Positions 27,132 through 36,040 of a DNA stretch of 64,000 bases are shown piece after piece. The DNA is taken from the NCBI RefSeq assembly GCF_014930455.1, contig NZ_JAAIYO010000007.1:248001-312000 (forward strand). Direction: 5' to 3'. A program made the translations under genes and the position numbers. Every line of letters begins with the position of its first letter. Positions within the stretch are counted from its first letter, which is position 1. The notes below the pieces were generated by a model, which saw only the letters and a list, made by a program, of their open reading frames with translations, did not search any database and was not told where the DNA came from. The stretch comes from Corallococcus soli (GTDB lineage Bacteria; Myxococcota; Myxococcia; Myxococcales; Myxococcaceae).

Positions 27132-27689
27132 ATGAAGACGCTCCACCGACCCACGAAGGACGAGCTGTTCGCCGCCACCGGCCGCACCGTGCCGGACCTG
27201 CTGGCCCCGGGCATGCGGGTGCTCTTCTGCGGCATCAACCCCAGCCTCTACTCCGCGGTGGTGGGGGTGCACTTCGCGCGGCCGGGCAACCGCTTCTGGC
27301 CCGCGATGCACTTGGCCGGCTTCACCCCGCGCCGGTTCCTGCCGTCCGAACAGGGCGAGATGAAGGCGCTCGGCCTGGGCATCACCAACGTGGTGGACCG
27401 GGCCACGGCGTCCGCGGACCAGTTGGAGGCCCAGGAGTACGTGGAGGGGCGCAGGAGCCTGGAGCGCAAGGTGAAGCGCTACCGCCCGTCCTTCCTCGCG
27501 GTGCTGGGCCTGGGCGCGTACCGGAGCGCCTTCGCCAGGCCCAAGGCGCGCTTCGGCCGCCAGGAGGAGACGCTGGGGGACACGCGGCTGTGGGTGCTGC
27601 CCAACCCGAGCGGCCTCAACGCCAGCTACCAGCTCCCGGACCTGGCGCGGCTGTTCGGAGAGCTGCGCCGCGCGGTGGACGCGGGCTGA
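27132..27689 (+). CDS. mug: G/U mismatch-specific uracil/thymine DNA glycosylase
   Basis: 185 residues of the Mug/TDG branch of the uracil-DNA glycosylases. The catalytic motif GINPS (with Asn) lies near residues 38-42 in LFCGINPSLYS, followed by FARPGNRFWPAMHLAGF. The second motif is LPNPSGLNASYQ near residues 158-169. It removes uracil or thymine opposite G and starts base excision repair, useful in a GC-rich genome prone to cytosine deamination. The Met at 27132 is the conserved-length start. Confidence 0.93.
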   Translation: MKTLHRPTKDELFAATGRTVPDLLAPGMRVLFCGINPSLYSAVVGVHFARPGNRFWPAMHLAGFTPRRFLPSEQGEMKALGLGITNVVDRATASADQLEAQEYVEGRRSLERKVKRYRPSFLAVLGLGAYRSAFARPKARFGRQEETLGDTRLWVLPNPSGLNASYQLPDLARLFGELRRAVDAG

Positions 27690-27696
27690 AGCCGCG

Positions 27697-28530
27697 TCAC
27701 TTCAAGAGGCCGGCCTCGCGGGCCACCCGCGAGACGACGGGCAGCACCTGGTCGAAGGCGGCGGCGTTGCACGCGAGCAGGCCCCGGCGGTTCTGGAGCT
27801 CGGAGCCGTCGTAGCGGTACGGCACGCCGGCCAGGTCCGTGAGGACGCCGCCCGCGGAGCGCAGGACGGCCTCTGGCGCGCAGTTGTCCCAGCGGTAGCT
27901 CTTGTCGCTGGCGTGCACGTAGAGGTCGCAGCGGGCCTCGGCCAGCAGGCCGCACTTGAGGCCCACGGAGCCGGACTCCGCCTCGCGGGTGATGCCCAGC
28001 CGCTTCACCACCCCATCCGTCACCTTCGAGCGGTGCGAGCGCGACACCACGAGCCGCAGCGCGGCCGGATCCGCCACGTCCGACACCCGCAGCGCGCGGC
28101 GGCCCTGGGGGTCCTCCACGAAGCCCTGCTCGCCGACGACGCCCGAATAGAGCACGTCCCCGACGGCGCGGTAGACGACGCCCAGCGCCGGCCTGCCCTC
28201 CACCGCGAGCCCGACGTGGACGGCGAACTCGCCGTTGCGGTTCACGAACTCCTGCGTGCCGTCGAGCGGATCCACGTACCAGCAGCGCTCGAAGCGCTTC
28301 GCGTCGGACGCGTCCTCGTTCTCCTCCGCGACCACGCCGTCGCCCGGGAAGGCCTTGCGCAGTTCGCCCACGAGGAAGGCGTTGGCGCGCTCGTCGGCCA
28401 GGGTGACGGGCCCCGCCCCGCCAGACTTCTGCGTGACGGAGAAGTCGGTGGCGTAGACCCGCAGGAGGATGTCACCAGCCTGACGCGCGATGCGCCGGGC
28501 CACTTCGAGCTCAAGGGCGAGGGCGGGCAT
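27697..28530 (-). CDS. cysQ: 3'(2'),5'-bisphosphate nucleotidase / inositol-phosphatase family
   Basis: 277 residues. The Mg-dependent phosphatase motifs are present: VVAEENED (Glu pair), YVDPLDGTQEFV, and near the C-terminus YRWDNCAPEAVLRSAGG. The Thr-Gln-Glu-Phe after DPLDG fits CysQ rather than inositol monophosphatase. It would hydrolyse PAP to AMP in sulfur assimilation. The ATG at 28530 gives the normal length. It is convergent with mug (7 bp) and divergent from a GNAT gene (118 bp). Confidence 0.88.
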   Translation of the reverse strand: MPALALELEVARRIARQAGDILLRVYATDFSVTQKSGGAGPVTLADERANAFLVGELRKAFPGDGVVAEENEDASDAKRFERCWYVDPLDGTQEFVNRNGEFAVHVGLAVEGRPALGVVYRAVGDVLYSGVVGEQGFVEDPQGRRALRVSDVADPAALRLVVSRSHRSKVTDGVVKRLGITREAESGSVGLKCGLLAEARCDLYVHASDKSYRWDNCAPEAVLRSAGGVLTDLAGVPYRYDGSELQNRRGLLACNAAAFDQVLPVVSRVAREAGLLK

Positions 28531-28648
28531 GGGGTGGCGCGAGTGTGCCCGCTCGGCGTGGCTTTGGAAACCAATGGGAAGGAAGGCTTCGACAGACGCG
28601 GCCCGGGCGGCCCATCCTTGGGCTCCCACTTCGCCGCCTGGAGTCCGC

Positions 28649-29137
28649 ATGCCCGTCGTCATCCGTCCCGCGAAGGCCCTGGACGAACCCGCGCTGGGCC
28701 GCATGGGCGCGGCGCTCGCGCGCCAGCACCACGGCTTCGACGCGCAGCGCTTCATGGTCCCCGACGACGTGGAGTCCGGCTACCGCTGGTGGCTGGGCAA
28801 GGAGGCGCGCCGCCCCGGCGAGGCCGTGGTGCTGGTGGCCGAGCTGGACGGCGAGGTCGTGGGCTACTGCTACGGCCGGCTGGAGGGCGTGGATTGGAAC
28901 ATGCTCCTCGACAAGCACGGCGCCCTGCACGACATCTGGGTGGAGGCGAAGGCGCGCGGCACCGGCACCGGCCGGCTGCTCGCGGAGGCCATGGTGCAGC
29001 GCCTCACGGAGCTGGGGGCGCCCCGCGTCGTGCTCTCCACCGCCGCGAAGAACGAAGCCGCGCGGCGCCTGTTCGAACGGCTGGGCTGGCGTCCCACCAT
29101 GGTCGAGATGACCCGTGAAACGCCGCCCCGCTCATAG
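28649..29137 (+). CDS. GNAT family N-acetyltransferase
   Basis: 162 residues, single GNAT domain. The acetyl-CoA pyrophosphate loop is IWVEAKARGTGTGRLLAEA (R-G-T-G-T-G) at about 97-115. The C-terminal AARRLFERLGWRPT is typical for motif B. Substrate unknown. The gene ends tail-to-tail with the following leftward gene: the two stop codons lie side by side (CTCATAG), so the coding regions overlap by 6 bp. Confidence 0.9.
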   Translation: MPVVIRPAKALDEPALGRMGAALARQHHGFDAQRFMVPDDVESGYRWWLGKEARRPGEAVVLVAELDGEVVGYCYGRLEGVDWNMLLDKHGALHDIWVEAKARGTGTGRLLAEAMVQRLTELGAPRVVLSTAAKNEAARRLFERLGWRPTMVEMTRETPPRS

Positions 29138-30289
29138 CCGCCCTTCGGGCACCCGGCCCTGCTGGAAGGCCTCCACCTGCGTGGGGGTGAAGGGGGGCGT
29201 GAGGAGCCCCCGGTCCTGATGACGGGCGCGGAACACGTCCACGATGAGGTTCATGCGGTCCTGCAGCGACCCCCAGTCCCGGGCCGCGCTGCCCGCGGTG
29301 TCGTCCGGCGTCCGGTCCAGCAGCTTCATCAGCGCCAGCAGCTCCGGGTGCTCCAGCCGCAGCAGGTCCGGCGGGAAGTCCCCCGTCGGCGTCAGCGCCG
29401 GGACGTCCTCCCCCAGGCGCAGCGTCCGGTCCGGCAGCTCCAGGGTCATCAGCGCGCGCGTGGACAGCTCGCGCCAGCAGCGCTCCAGCCGCTCCGCCAG
29501 CGGGGTGAAGGCCGCGAGCAGCCAGGTCTCCGGCATGCTGGAGCCCCGCGCACGCAGCGCGTCCAGCAGCTGGCCCAGGAACAGCTCCTTGAGCGGGGCC
29601 ATCATCGCGCCGAGGACGGGCTCCTGCAGCCGCACCTGCTCGTGGTAGCCCACCAGGGCGTTGGCCAGGAACACCCGCTCCGTGCGCGCCTTGCGGTGCG
29701 TCGTGCGCAGCGCGTCCTGGTAGGCGCGCACCGCCTGGATGAGCAGGTCCTGCCCTCCGGCCTCCACCGGACCCGGCCGCAGGCGGGACAGCACGCGCTC
29801 CAGCGCCGCGGGGCTCGTCGCGTCGGGGCCGGAGAAGTCCTCCAGCATCGTCACGTAGAGCGGTCCCAGCTCCTGGAACACGATGTGGTTGCCCAGGGCC
29901 ACCTGCTTCGCCACCGCGTCCATCAGCGGCTCCACCACCCGGGACAGCACGGAGGACACGCCCGCGGACACGCCCCAGGCGCCCAGCAGTTGGAGCTGCA
30001 CCCCGGCGAGCGTGCGCAGGATGCCGTCCGCCCGGGCCAGCAGGTCCCGCAGCAGCGCGGGCATCACGTCCTTGCGGATGAACGTCCCCGCCGTCTTCGA
30101 GGCCCAGGTCGCGACGCCGCACCAGGCCACGTCCCTCTCCCCCAGCACGCCGGAGAGGCTCACGCCCAGCACGTGGTACGTGTGGGTGATGTGGAGGTTG
30201 CGCAGGACGCCGTCCTCCATGCGGGAGATGGCCTCCACCTCGGCGTGCGTCGGCGGGGGCCAGGTGCGCGACAGCGGATTCGGTGCCAT
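29132..30289 (-). CDS. Conserved hypothetical all-helical protein
   Basis: 385 residues; family not identified with confidence. The N-terminal half contains MEDGVLRNLHITHTYHVLG, then CGVATWASKTAGTFIRKD, a pattern I associate with an uncharacterised bacterial family with conserved HxxY and WAS-x-x-AG. The rest is helical with VALGNHIVFQELGPLY and a C-terminal LTPPFTPTQVEAF. No signal peptide. The start at 30289 omits a 50-residue Pro/Gly/Arg-rich upstream extension. It is separated from upstream glnS by a terminator hairpin, so it is probably transcribed alone. Confidence 0.7.
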   Translation of the reverse strand: MAPNPLSRTWPPPTHAEVEAISRMEDGVLRNLHITHTYHVLGVSLSGVLGERDVAWCGVATWASKTAGTFIRKDVMPALLRDLLARADGILRTLAGVQLQLLGAWGVSAGVSSVLSRVVEPLMDAVAKQVALGNHIVFQELGPLYVTMLEDFSGPDATSPAALERVLSRLRPGPVEAGGQDLLIQAVRAYQDALRTTHRKARTERVFLANALVGYHEQVRLQEPVLGAMMAPLKELFLGQLLDALRARGSSMPETWLLAAFTPLAERLERCWRELSTRALMTLELPDRTLRLGEDVPALTPTGDFPPDLLRLEHPELLALMKLLDRTPDDTAGSAARDWGSLQDRMNLIVDVFRARHQDRGLLTPPFTPTQVEAFQQGRVPEGRL

Positions 30290-30398
30290 GTCGGGACTGT
30301 CTCCGGGAGCGGGGCGGGTGTGCCCGTCCCCAGCATGGCCCACGCCGCGAGGGGCCCGCCATGGCCCCCGGGGATGACCCGCCCCGTCGAAACGGCGA

Positions 30399-30424
30399 AG
30401 CCCCGGGCGGACAGGCCCGGGGCT
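30399..30424 (-). terminator. Terminator hairpin downstream of glnS
   Basis: A perfect 10-bp stem (AGCCCCGGGC with GCCCGGGGCT) around a 6-base loop lies 35 bp after the glnS stop in its direction of transcription. It is followed on that strand by TTCGCCGTTT, so only a partial T-tract is present. Confidence 0.7.
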
Positions 30425-30458
30425 CCGGTGGTGCATCACGAACGGCGAAGGGGCCGCC

Positions 30459-32141
30459 CTACTTCTTCTGCTCCTTCACCCACGAGTCCTTCAGCGTCAC
30501 CGTGCGGTTGAAGACGGGCGCGCCCGGCTTCGAGTCCACCGCGTCCGCGCAGAAGTACCCCAGGCGCTCGAACTGGAAGCGGTCCCCGGGGTTCGCCTGC
30601 GCGAGCGACGGCTCCACGCGCGCATCCGACACGACCTCCAGGCTGGCCGGGTTGATGAACGCCTTGAAGTCCTTCTCCTTGTCCCGGTCCGGCTGCTCCA
30701 CGGAGAAGAGCCGGTCGTACAGCCGCACCTGCGCGACGGGCGCGGTGCCCGGCACCCAGTGCAGCGTGCCCTTCACCTTGCGGCCGTCCGGCGAGTCCCC
30801 GCCGCGCGTGGCCGGATCATACGAGCAGCGCAGCTCCGTGACGTTGCCGGCGGCGTCCTTGATGACCTGCTCGCACTTGATGAAGTACGCGGAGCGCAGG
30901 CGCACCTCCTTGCCCGGCGCCAGGCGGAAGAAGCCCTTCTCCGGCACCTCCTGGAAGTCGTCCGCCTCGATGTACAGCTCGCGCGTGAAGGGCACCTTGC
31001 GCGTGCCCAGCTCCGCCTTCTTCGGGTGGTTGGCGACCTCCAGCTCCTCGGTCTGCCCCTCCGGGTAGTTCTCCACCACGACCTTGAGCGGACGCAGCAC
31101 CGCCATGGCGCGCGGCGCCGTTTCGTTCAGGTCGTCCCGGATGGACAGCTCCAGCACGCCCATGTCGATGAGGCTGTCGGACTTGCTCACGCCGATGCGC
31201 TTGGCGAAGTCGCGCAGCGACGCGGGCGTGTAGCCCCGGCGGCGCAGGCCGCTGATGGTCAGCATGCGCGGGTCGTCCCAGCCGGACACCAGCCGCTCCG
31301 TCACCATCTGGAGCAGCTTGCGCTTGCTCATCACCGCGTAGGTGAGGTTCAGCCGCGCGAACTCGTACTGGTAGGGCCGGTCGCCCTTGATGAGCGCGTT
31401 GACGATCCAGTCGTACAGCACGCGCCGGTTCTCGAACTCCAGCGTGCACACCGAATGGGTGATGCCCTCGATGGCGTCCGACAGGCAGTGCGCGAAGTCG
31501 TAGAGCGGGTAGATGCACCACTTGTCGCCCGTGCGGTGGTGGTGCGCCTTGCGGATGCGGTAGATGGGCGGATCGCGCAGCACGGGGTTGGGCGAGGTCA
31601 TGTCGATCTTCGCGCGCAGCGTGTGCTTGCCGTCCGGGAACTCGCCCGCCCTCATCCGGCGGAACAGGTCCAGGTTCTCCTCCACCGTGCGCGTGCGGTA
31701 CGGGCTGTCCCGGCCCGGCGTGGTGAAGTCACCGCGGTACGCGCTGATCTCCTCCGGCGACAGGCTGCACACGTAGGCCTGGCCCTGGGAGATGAGCTGC
31801 TCGGCGAAGGCGTAGAGCCGGTCGAAGTAGTCGGACGCGAAGAAGCGCCGGTCGTCCCAGTCGAACCCGAGCCAGCGCACGTCGCGCTGGATGGACTCCA
31901 CGTAGTCGGTGTCCTCGGTGAGCGGGTTGGTGTCGTCGAGGCGCAGGTTGCACTTGCCGCCGTACTGCTGCGCCAGCCCGAAGTTCAGCACGATGGCCTT
32001 CGCGTGGCCGATGTGGAGGTAGCCGTTGGGCTCGGGCGGAAAGCGGGTGTGGACGCGACCGCCGTGCTTGCCGGTCCGCCGGTCCTCCTCGATGACCTCC
32101 TGGAGGAAGTTGAGGCCCTGCGTCTCGTTCGTGGTCGTCAT
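30459..32141 (-). CDS. glnS: Glutaminyl-tRNA synthetase
   Basis: 560 residues, normal GlnRS length. Class I signatures: [15 protein letters not shown] (HIGH) near residues 34-48 and the KMSKS equivalent VMSKRKL. GlnRS-specific segments include [19 protein letters not shown] and the C-terminal beta-barrel anticodon-binding domain with FVEP-like and SAYFIKCE strands. It charges tRNA-Gln directly. The ATG at 32141 fits. The GT4 gene lies 89 bp upstream on the same strand, a gap with an imperfect CCGTCC/GGACGG hairpin, so the two are probably separate. Confidence 0.97.
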   Translation of the reverse strand: MTTTNETQGLNFLQEVIEEDRRTGKHGGRVHTRFPPEPNGYLHIGHAKAIVLNFGLAQQYGGKCNLRLDDTNPLTEDTDYVESIQRDVRWLGFDWDDRRFFASDYFDRLYAFAEQLISQGQAYVCSLSPEEISAYRGDFTTPGRDSPYRTRTVEENLDLFRRMRAGEFPDGKHTLRAKIDMTSPNPVLRDPPIYRIRKAHHHRTGDKWCIYPLYDFAHCLSDAIEGITHSVCTLEFENRRVLYDWIVNALIKGDRPYQYEFARLNLTYAVMSKRKLLQMVTERLVSGWDDPRMLTISGLRRRGYTPASLRDFAKRIGVSKSDSLIDMGVLELSIRDDLNETAPRAMAVLRPLKVVVENYPEGQTEELEVANHPKKAELGTRKVPFTRELYIEADDFQEVPEKGFFRLAPGKEVRLRSAYFIKCEQVIKDAAGNVTELRCSYDPATRGGDSPDGRKVKGTLHWVPGTAPVAQVRLYDRLFSVEQPDRDKEKDFKAFINPASLEVVSDARVEPSLAQANPGDRFQFERLGYFCADAVDSKPGAPVFNRTVTLKDSWVKEQKK

Positions 32142-32230
32142 GATGGGGATGAATCCTGTTGAAGCCGGACAGGGCGGGCAAGATCTTCCTGACCCGGACC
32201 CCCGTCCTTCCTCTTTTAACCGGGACGGCG

Positions 32231-33373
32231 TCAGACGTCCGCGAGCAACGATTCCCAGGCCTTGAGGGCCCGCTCGGAGGACAGCTCCTCCGCCCGGACC
32301 AGGGCCCTTGCCCGCAGGTCGTCCCGCCAGGCCGGCTCCTTCACCAGCCGCCCCAGGGCGTCCGCCATGGCCGCGTCGTCCCCCAGCGGCACCAGCACCC
32401 CTGCCCGCCCCCCGTCCAGCGCCTCGGCGGGACCGGACGGACAGTCCGTGCTGACGATGGGGCAGCCCAGCGCGAGCGCCTCCAGCAGCACCATGGGCAG
32501 GCCCTCGAAGCGCGAGGACAGCGCGAACGCCGTCGCCCGCTTCATCAGCGCATGCGGGTTGTCCGCGAAGCCGGGCATGAACACCGACGACTCCAGGCCC
32601 AGCTCCTTCACCAGCGCCTTCAGCTCCTCCTGCAGCGACCCCACCCCCAGGATGAGCAGGTGCGTGTCCGCCCCGGCCGCCTGCATCCGGGCATGCGCGC
32701 GGATGAGCACGTCGAAGGACTTCTGCGGCTCCAGACGCCCCACGGCGATGACCACCGGCTTGCGGAACACGGCCTCCGCCCACGGCGGCAGCGGGGCGTC
32801 CGCTTCAGCGCGGATCCGCGCCGCGTCCACGAAGTTGGGGATGACCTCCAGCCGCTCCCGCTCCACGTTCACCAGCTCCGCGAACGCCTTCGCGGAGTCG
32901 TAGCCACACGCCACGATGCGGTCCATGCCCGGGTAGAGCACCTTCAGCCCCCAGAGCTGCCGGCGCGGCTGCTCGCGGTGGAAGGCCCCCCAGTCGAAGT
33001 GCACCATCCCCAGCACCGGCTTGCCCAGCATCGCCCCGGCCATCCGCGCCAGCAGCGCCGCGCGGCCCTCCTGCCCGGAGACGATGATGTCCGCCTTGCG
33101 CGCCTCGTTGAACAGCTTCCAGAGCATCCGGGGCAGCTCCCAGCGCCGGTACGCCTCCACCCCCACGCCCCAGGAGATGGGCACGTCCGCGGGGATGCGG
33201 TCGCGCGTGTCCGGCGGCGGAGGCCCGTGGTGGAAGAACAACGACGGCTCGAACCGCTCCCGGTCCAGCCCCGCCAGCACGTTGCACACCGAACGCTCGA
33301 TGCCGCCCGTGCCCATGAAGACGAGCGTGAACAACACACGCCGCCTGCCGGGCTCCAGTGCCGAGGCCGTCAT
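32231..33373 (-). CDS. Group 1 glycosyltransferase (GT4)
   Basis: 380 residues, GT-B fold. The N-terminal Rossmann start [17 protein letters not shown] has the acceptor-side GG loop. The C-terminal domain has [19 protein letters not shown], a nucleotide-sugar binding strand, and the EX7E-type segment [22 protein letters not shown]. It transfers a sugar from a nucleotide donor, probably in polysaccharide or glycolipid synthesis. The start is uncertain: the Met at 33373 leaves about ten residues before the fold, while a GTG at 33430 has GGAGG touching the codon. No partner genes are directly adjacent. Confidence 0.9.
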   Translation of the reverse strand: MTASALEPGRRRVLFTLVFMGTGGIERSVCNVLAGLDRERFEPSLFFHHGPPPPDTRDRIPADVPISWGVGVEAYRRWELPRMLWKLFNEARKADIIVSGQEGRAALLARMAGAMLGKPVLGMVHFDWGAFHREQPRRQLWGLKVLYPGMDRIVACGYDSAKAFAELVNVERERLEVIPNFVDAARIRAEADAPLPPWAEAVFRKPVVIAVGRLEPQKSFDVLIRAHARMQAAGADTHLLILGVGSLQEELKALVKELGLESSVFMPGFADNPHALMKRATAFALSSRFEGLPMVLLEALALGCPIVSTDCPSGPAEALDGGRAGVLVPLGDDAAMADALGRLVKEPAWRDDLRARALVRAEELSSERALKAWESLLADV

Positions 33374-33578
33374 GTCTCGCTGCGCCCTCAGGTTCAATGT
33401 CTGGGTTTCCCGGAAAGAAACGATTTCCACCCTCCGTCTGGCGCTCGAACGCCCGACGGGCCCACCCTGTGGAGGGGCTGTCGATCCTTAGCCCACACAC
33501 CGCGCCATAGGTAGCGAAGGCCGCGCGGTCGCGCCAGTCCGTGGACAATTGATTGGCGTCAAAGTTTTGGATCTCCAT
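33374..33578 (-). other. Possible short reading frame with good ribosome site before the GT4 gene
   Basis: An ATG at 33578 follows AGGGGAG with ideal spacing. The frame begins MEIQNFDANQLSTDWRDR and runs in a different frame into the GT4 gene, where its composition turns into antisense-like Ala/Gly/Arg/His. Codon use in the first 60 codons is less GC3-biased (roughly three quarters) than real genes here. It could be a leader peptide, a small protein whose real end is obscured, or the remnant of a broken gene. The rest of the 33431-33727 gap shows nothing else. Confidence 0.25.
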
Positions 33579-33727
33579 CGTTGTGTCTCCCCTGAATTGA
33601 AACACGCGCCCGCCAGGCCGGCGGGCGGGTTCGGGAAACCGGCACCGCTCGGGCCGGAAAATCGGGCCCTGGCGCGGCGGCCGCTGAACGCCAGGGGGCT
33701 CCTGGCCTAGGCTCCCGCGCCAACCCC

Positions 33728-34630
33728 GTGAAGACGACCCCACGCCCCTTCCGCCCTGTCCGGATCCTCGCGTTCGCCCTGGCGGGTGTCCTCGCGCTGG
33801 CCGCCTTCATCGCGCTGCGCCACGTCCGCGCGGCCCACGCCGTGCTGCACCCCGCGCGGCAGGCCCTGAAGCCGCTGGGGGCCGCGACGCTCGCGGCGCG
33901 CACGGACGTGGCGCTGCGCACGCGCGACGGGCTGACGCTGCGAGGCTGGTACGTGCCGTCGCGCAACCGCGCCGCGGTGGTGGTGATGCACGGCTTCGCG
34001 GAGAACCGCACGCAGATGCTCTTCGAAGCGGAGGCGCTGTCGCGCGCGGGCTACGGCGTGCTGCTCTTCGACTCGCGCGGCCATGGGGAGAGCGACGGCG
34101 AGCTCGTCACCTGGGGCGACCGCGAGCGGGAGGACCTGCGCGCGGCGGTGGACTTCGTGGCAGCGCGCGCGGACGTGGAGCCCTCGCGGCTGGGCGTGCT
34201 GGGCTTCTCCATGGGCGGCACCACCGCGATGCTGGGGGCGCTGGAGGACGCGCGCCTCAAGGCGGTGGCCGCGGCGGGCGCGTATCCGTCGCTGGTCGCG
34301 GACACGCGCTACAGCTACGGCCGCTGGGGCCCGCTGAGCGTGCTGCCGGTGCTCTGGACGATGCGCCTGTCCGGCGTGGACGTGGACGCGGTGGACCCCA
34401 TGGCGCGCCTGTGCGAGCTGAAGGGCCGACCGCTGCTGCTGATCAACGGCGACGTGGACGCGTACGCGCCCGCGTTCCTCCAGGACGCGCTGTTCCAGGC
34501 CGCGTGCGAACCCAAGGCGTACTGGGTCGTGCCAGGGGCGCACCACGGCGAGTACGCCGCGAAGGCGCCAGCGGAGTACGAGCGCCGCCTGCGCGCCTTC
34601 TTCGACGCGGCGCTGCTCGGCGGCCCCTGA
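33728..34630 (+). CDS. Membrane-anchored alpha/beta hydrolase
   Basis: 300 residues. An N-terminal hydrophobic helix (ILAFALAGVLALAAFIAL) probably anchors it to the inner membrane. The hydrolase core has VVVMHGFAENRTQ (oxyanion loop), nucleophile elbow GFSMGG (Ser), Asp in INGDVDAYAP and His in PGAHHGEY, so the Ser-Asp-His triad is complete. It resembles the YqkD/BEM46-like esterase group. The substrate is unknown. The start is a GTG at 33728. It is convergent with bpt, with a small CGCCCT/AGGGCG hairpin at 34644-34662. Confidence 0.9.
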   Translation: MKTTPRPFRPVRILAFALAGVLALAAFIALRHVRAAHAVLHPARQALKPLGAATLAARTDVALRTRDGLTLRGWYVPSRNRAAVVVMHGFAENRTQMLFEAEALSRAGYGVLLFDSRGHGESDGELVTWGDREREDLRAAVDFVAARADVEPSRLGVLGFSMGGTTAMLGALEDARLKAVAAAGAYPSLVADTRYSYGRWGPLSVLPVLWTMRLSGVDVDAVDPMARLCELKGRPLLLINGDVDAYAPAFLQDALFQAACEPKAYWVVPGAHHGEYAAKAPAEYERRLRAFFDAALLGGP

Positions 34631-34654
34631 CGCCCCCGGGCAGCGCCCTCCTTC

Positions 34655-35413
34655 TCAGGGCGTGTCGGGAGACTCCGGCGCGGTCCGCCAGTGCGGGGGC
34701 TCATCCATCGCGGGCCGGCCCTCCAGCAATTCGTGCGGGCGGAAGGCGGCCTTGTAGCGCAGCGAATCACACGCGAGCACGCGGTAGCCCAGGTACACGT
34801 ACGGGATGCCCCGCTCGCGCGCCAGCTCCACCTGGAACAGCACGCTCGCCTTGCCCAGCGACAGCCGCGAGAAGGCAGGGTCATAGAAGAAGTACACCGC
34901 GCTCCACGCGCGCGGCATCTCGTCACACAGGCCCAGGCCCACCAGCTTCGGGCCCGCCGGGTCGCTGTCGTCGTACCAAGCCACCTCGCGCGCGGACGGG
35001 TGCGGGAAGGCGAACTGGAGCGAGTACTCGCGCGCCCCCAGCTCCGACGCGTCCCACTCACGCACCTGCTCCCGCTCCGCGTGCCAGGCGCGGTAGAGCG
35101 CCAGCCGCTCCTCGTCCACGCGCGGCGGCCCCACCTCCACGCGCAGGTGCGCGCACGCGGCCCGGGCCCGGCGCTGGCTGCGGTTGGGCCGGAAGTCCTC
35201 CACCGACACCCGCAGGGACACGCACTCCTGGCACGACACGCACGCGGGCCGGAAGTACTGCGGACCGAAGCGGCGCCACCCCCGCACGAGCAGGTGCTCG
35301 TATTCCCGGGGCGTGACGTTGCGCATCAACAGCGTCTCCAGGGACGCCTCCCGCCCCGGCAGATAGCTGCACGGACGCGGTGTTTCGATTTCGTGTGCCA
35401 ACAGGAGCGCCAT
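34655..35413 (-). CDS. bpt: Aspartate/glutamate leucyltransferase (N-end rule)
   Basis: 252 residues. Hallmarks of the Ate/Bpt family: PCSYLPGREASLE near the N-terminus, FGPQYFRPACVSCQECVSLRV with the Cys pair, and C-terminal VYFFYDPAFSRLSLGKASVLF then YVYLGYRV. It transfers Leu from leucyl-tRNA to N-terminal Asp or Glu, marking proteins for ClpS/ClpAP. The ATG at 35413 follows AAAGGAA. It diverges from a small acidic gene with a sigma54-type promoter in between. Confidence 0.93.
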   Translation of the reverse strand: MALLLAHEIETPRPCSYLPGREASLETLLMRNVTPREYEHLLVRGWRRFGPQYFRPACVSCQECVSLRVSVEDFRPNRSQRRARAACAHLRVEVGPPRVDEERLALYRAWHAEREQVREWDASELGAREYSLQFAFPHPSAREVAWYDDSDPAGPKLVGLGLCDEMPRAWSAVYFFYDPAFSRLSLGKASVLFQVELARERGIPYVYLGYRVLACDSLRYKAAFRPHELLEGRPAMDEPPHWRTAPESPDTP

Positions 35414-35526
35414 CGGTGTTCCTTTCCTGTCGGCCCGGCGACGCCACGTCAAGCAGTGCCTGCCTGCCCGGCGACCCACCCGCTGTCGGGAACGACCCAA
35501 CCCGACCGCCCGTTCCGTAGGGAGGG

Positions 35527-35542
35527 TGGCACAGCGACTGCA
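35527..35542 (+). promoter_or_regulatory. Sigma54-type (-24/-12) promoter
   Basis: TGGCACAGCGACTGCA matches the consensus TGGCACGNNNNTTGCW at 10 of 12 fixed positions, with the invariant GG and GC in correct spacing. Predicted transcription start near 35553, about 35 bp before the ATG of the 65-residue gene. Sigma54 promoters need an enhancer-binding activator and are frequent in developmental genes of Myxococcus. Confidence 0.6.
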
Positions 35543-35587
35543 AGTCAACGGCGGACACCGTACCGCTTGCGGAGAGGAAGAACGCAC

Positions 35588-35785
35588 ATGGCCCGCGAGG
35601 AACTGCATCCCGGATGGCTGCCGCTCGACCCGGTCGAAGAGACCGACCTGTCCGCTCACGGTGACGCCTTCCCGGAGGAGGACGCCCCTCAGCCCTTCGT
35701 CGCCAGCGTCCGGGACCTGCCCGTCGAGGACGCATCCGATGCCGCGTTCGACGAGGATTTCGACTTCGCCGTGGCCAGCTTCTGA
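35588..35785 (+). CDS. Small acidic protein of 65 residues
   Basis: Not recognised. It has GAGAGGAAG before the ATG and a sigma54-type promoter 46 bp upstream of the start. About a third of residues are Asp or Glu; there is no Cys, no signal peptide and no membrane helix. The N-terminus reads MAREELHPGWLPLDP and the C-terminus ends in alternating Asp/Phe (FDEDFDF). The composition suggests a disordered regulator, a partner for a basic protein, or a modified-peptide precursor. Codon bias is normal for the genome, which favours a real gene. Confidence 0.6.
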   Translation: MAREELHPGWLPLDPVEETDLSAHGDAFPEEDAPQPFVASVRDLPVEDASDAAFDEDFDFAVASF

Positions 35786-35903
35786 CGCATGCGGGCGGGC
35801 GGCCACGCTGTGGCAACCGTGTCGTACCCGGACAGGAAAACCTGCCGGATCCACCGCCCGTGACGCAGTAGAAACTTCCGAGAAACCGCGAGGAAGGTCC
35901 TGA

Positions 35904-35928
35904 CGCCTGCCCTGCCCTGAAGCAGGCG
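35904..35928 (+). terminator. Hairpin behind the small acidic gene
   Basis: CGCCTGC pairs with GCAGGCG (7 bp) around an 11-base loop, 119 bp after the small gene stop. No T-tract follows, so it is a weak terminator candidate. Confidence 0.3.
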
Positions 35929-35945
35929 GGTGAGCGCGGACACAG

Positions 35946-35976
35946 GGCGGAATGCCCCCGGGTGGCGAAATGCCCC
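35946..35976 (+). repeat. Tandem 13-mer direct repeat upstream of the GT2 gene
   Basis: GGCGGAATGCCCC (35946-35958) and GGCGAAATGCCCC (35964-35976) match at 12 of 13 positions, offset by 18 bp, about 80 bp before the GT2 start. A third 12-of-13 match, GACGAAATGCCCC, lies upstream of the ECF sigma gene near 7322. This may be a binding site for a shared regulator. Confidence 0.35.
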
Positions 35977-36028
35977 GCGCGCGGCCCGGAGCCCGCCGGC
36001 TCGCTTCTCAGTCGTGGGCCGCCACCGG

Positions 36029-36034
36029 TATAAG
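36029..36034 (+). promoter_or_regulatory. -10-like TATAAG immediately before the GT2 start
   Basis: TATAAG ends six bases before the ATG, and no ribosome-binding site is visible. Transcription would begin at or next to the ATG, giving a leaderless message. The -35 region is not conserved. Confidence 0.4.
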
Positions 36035-36040
36035 TCCGGC

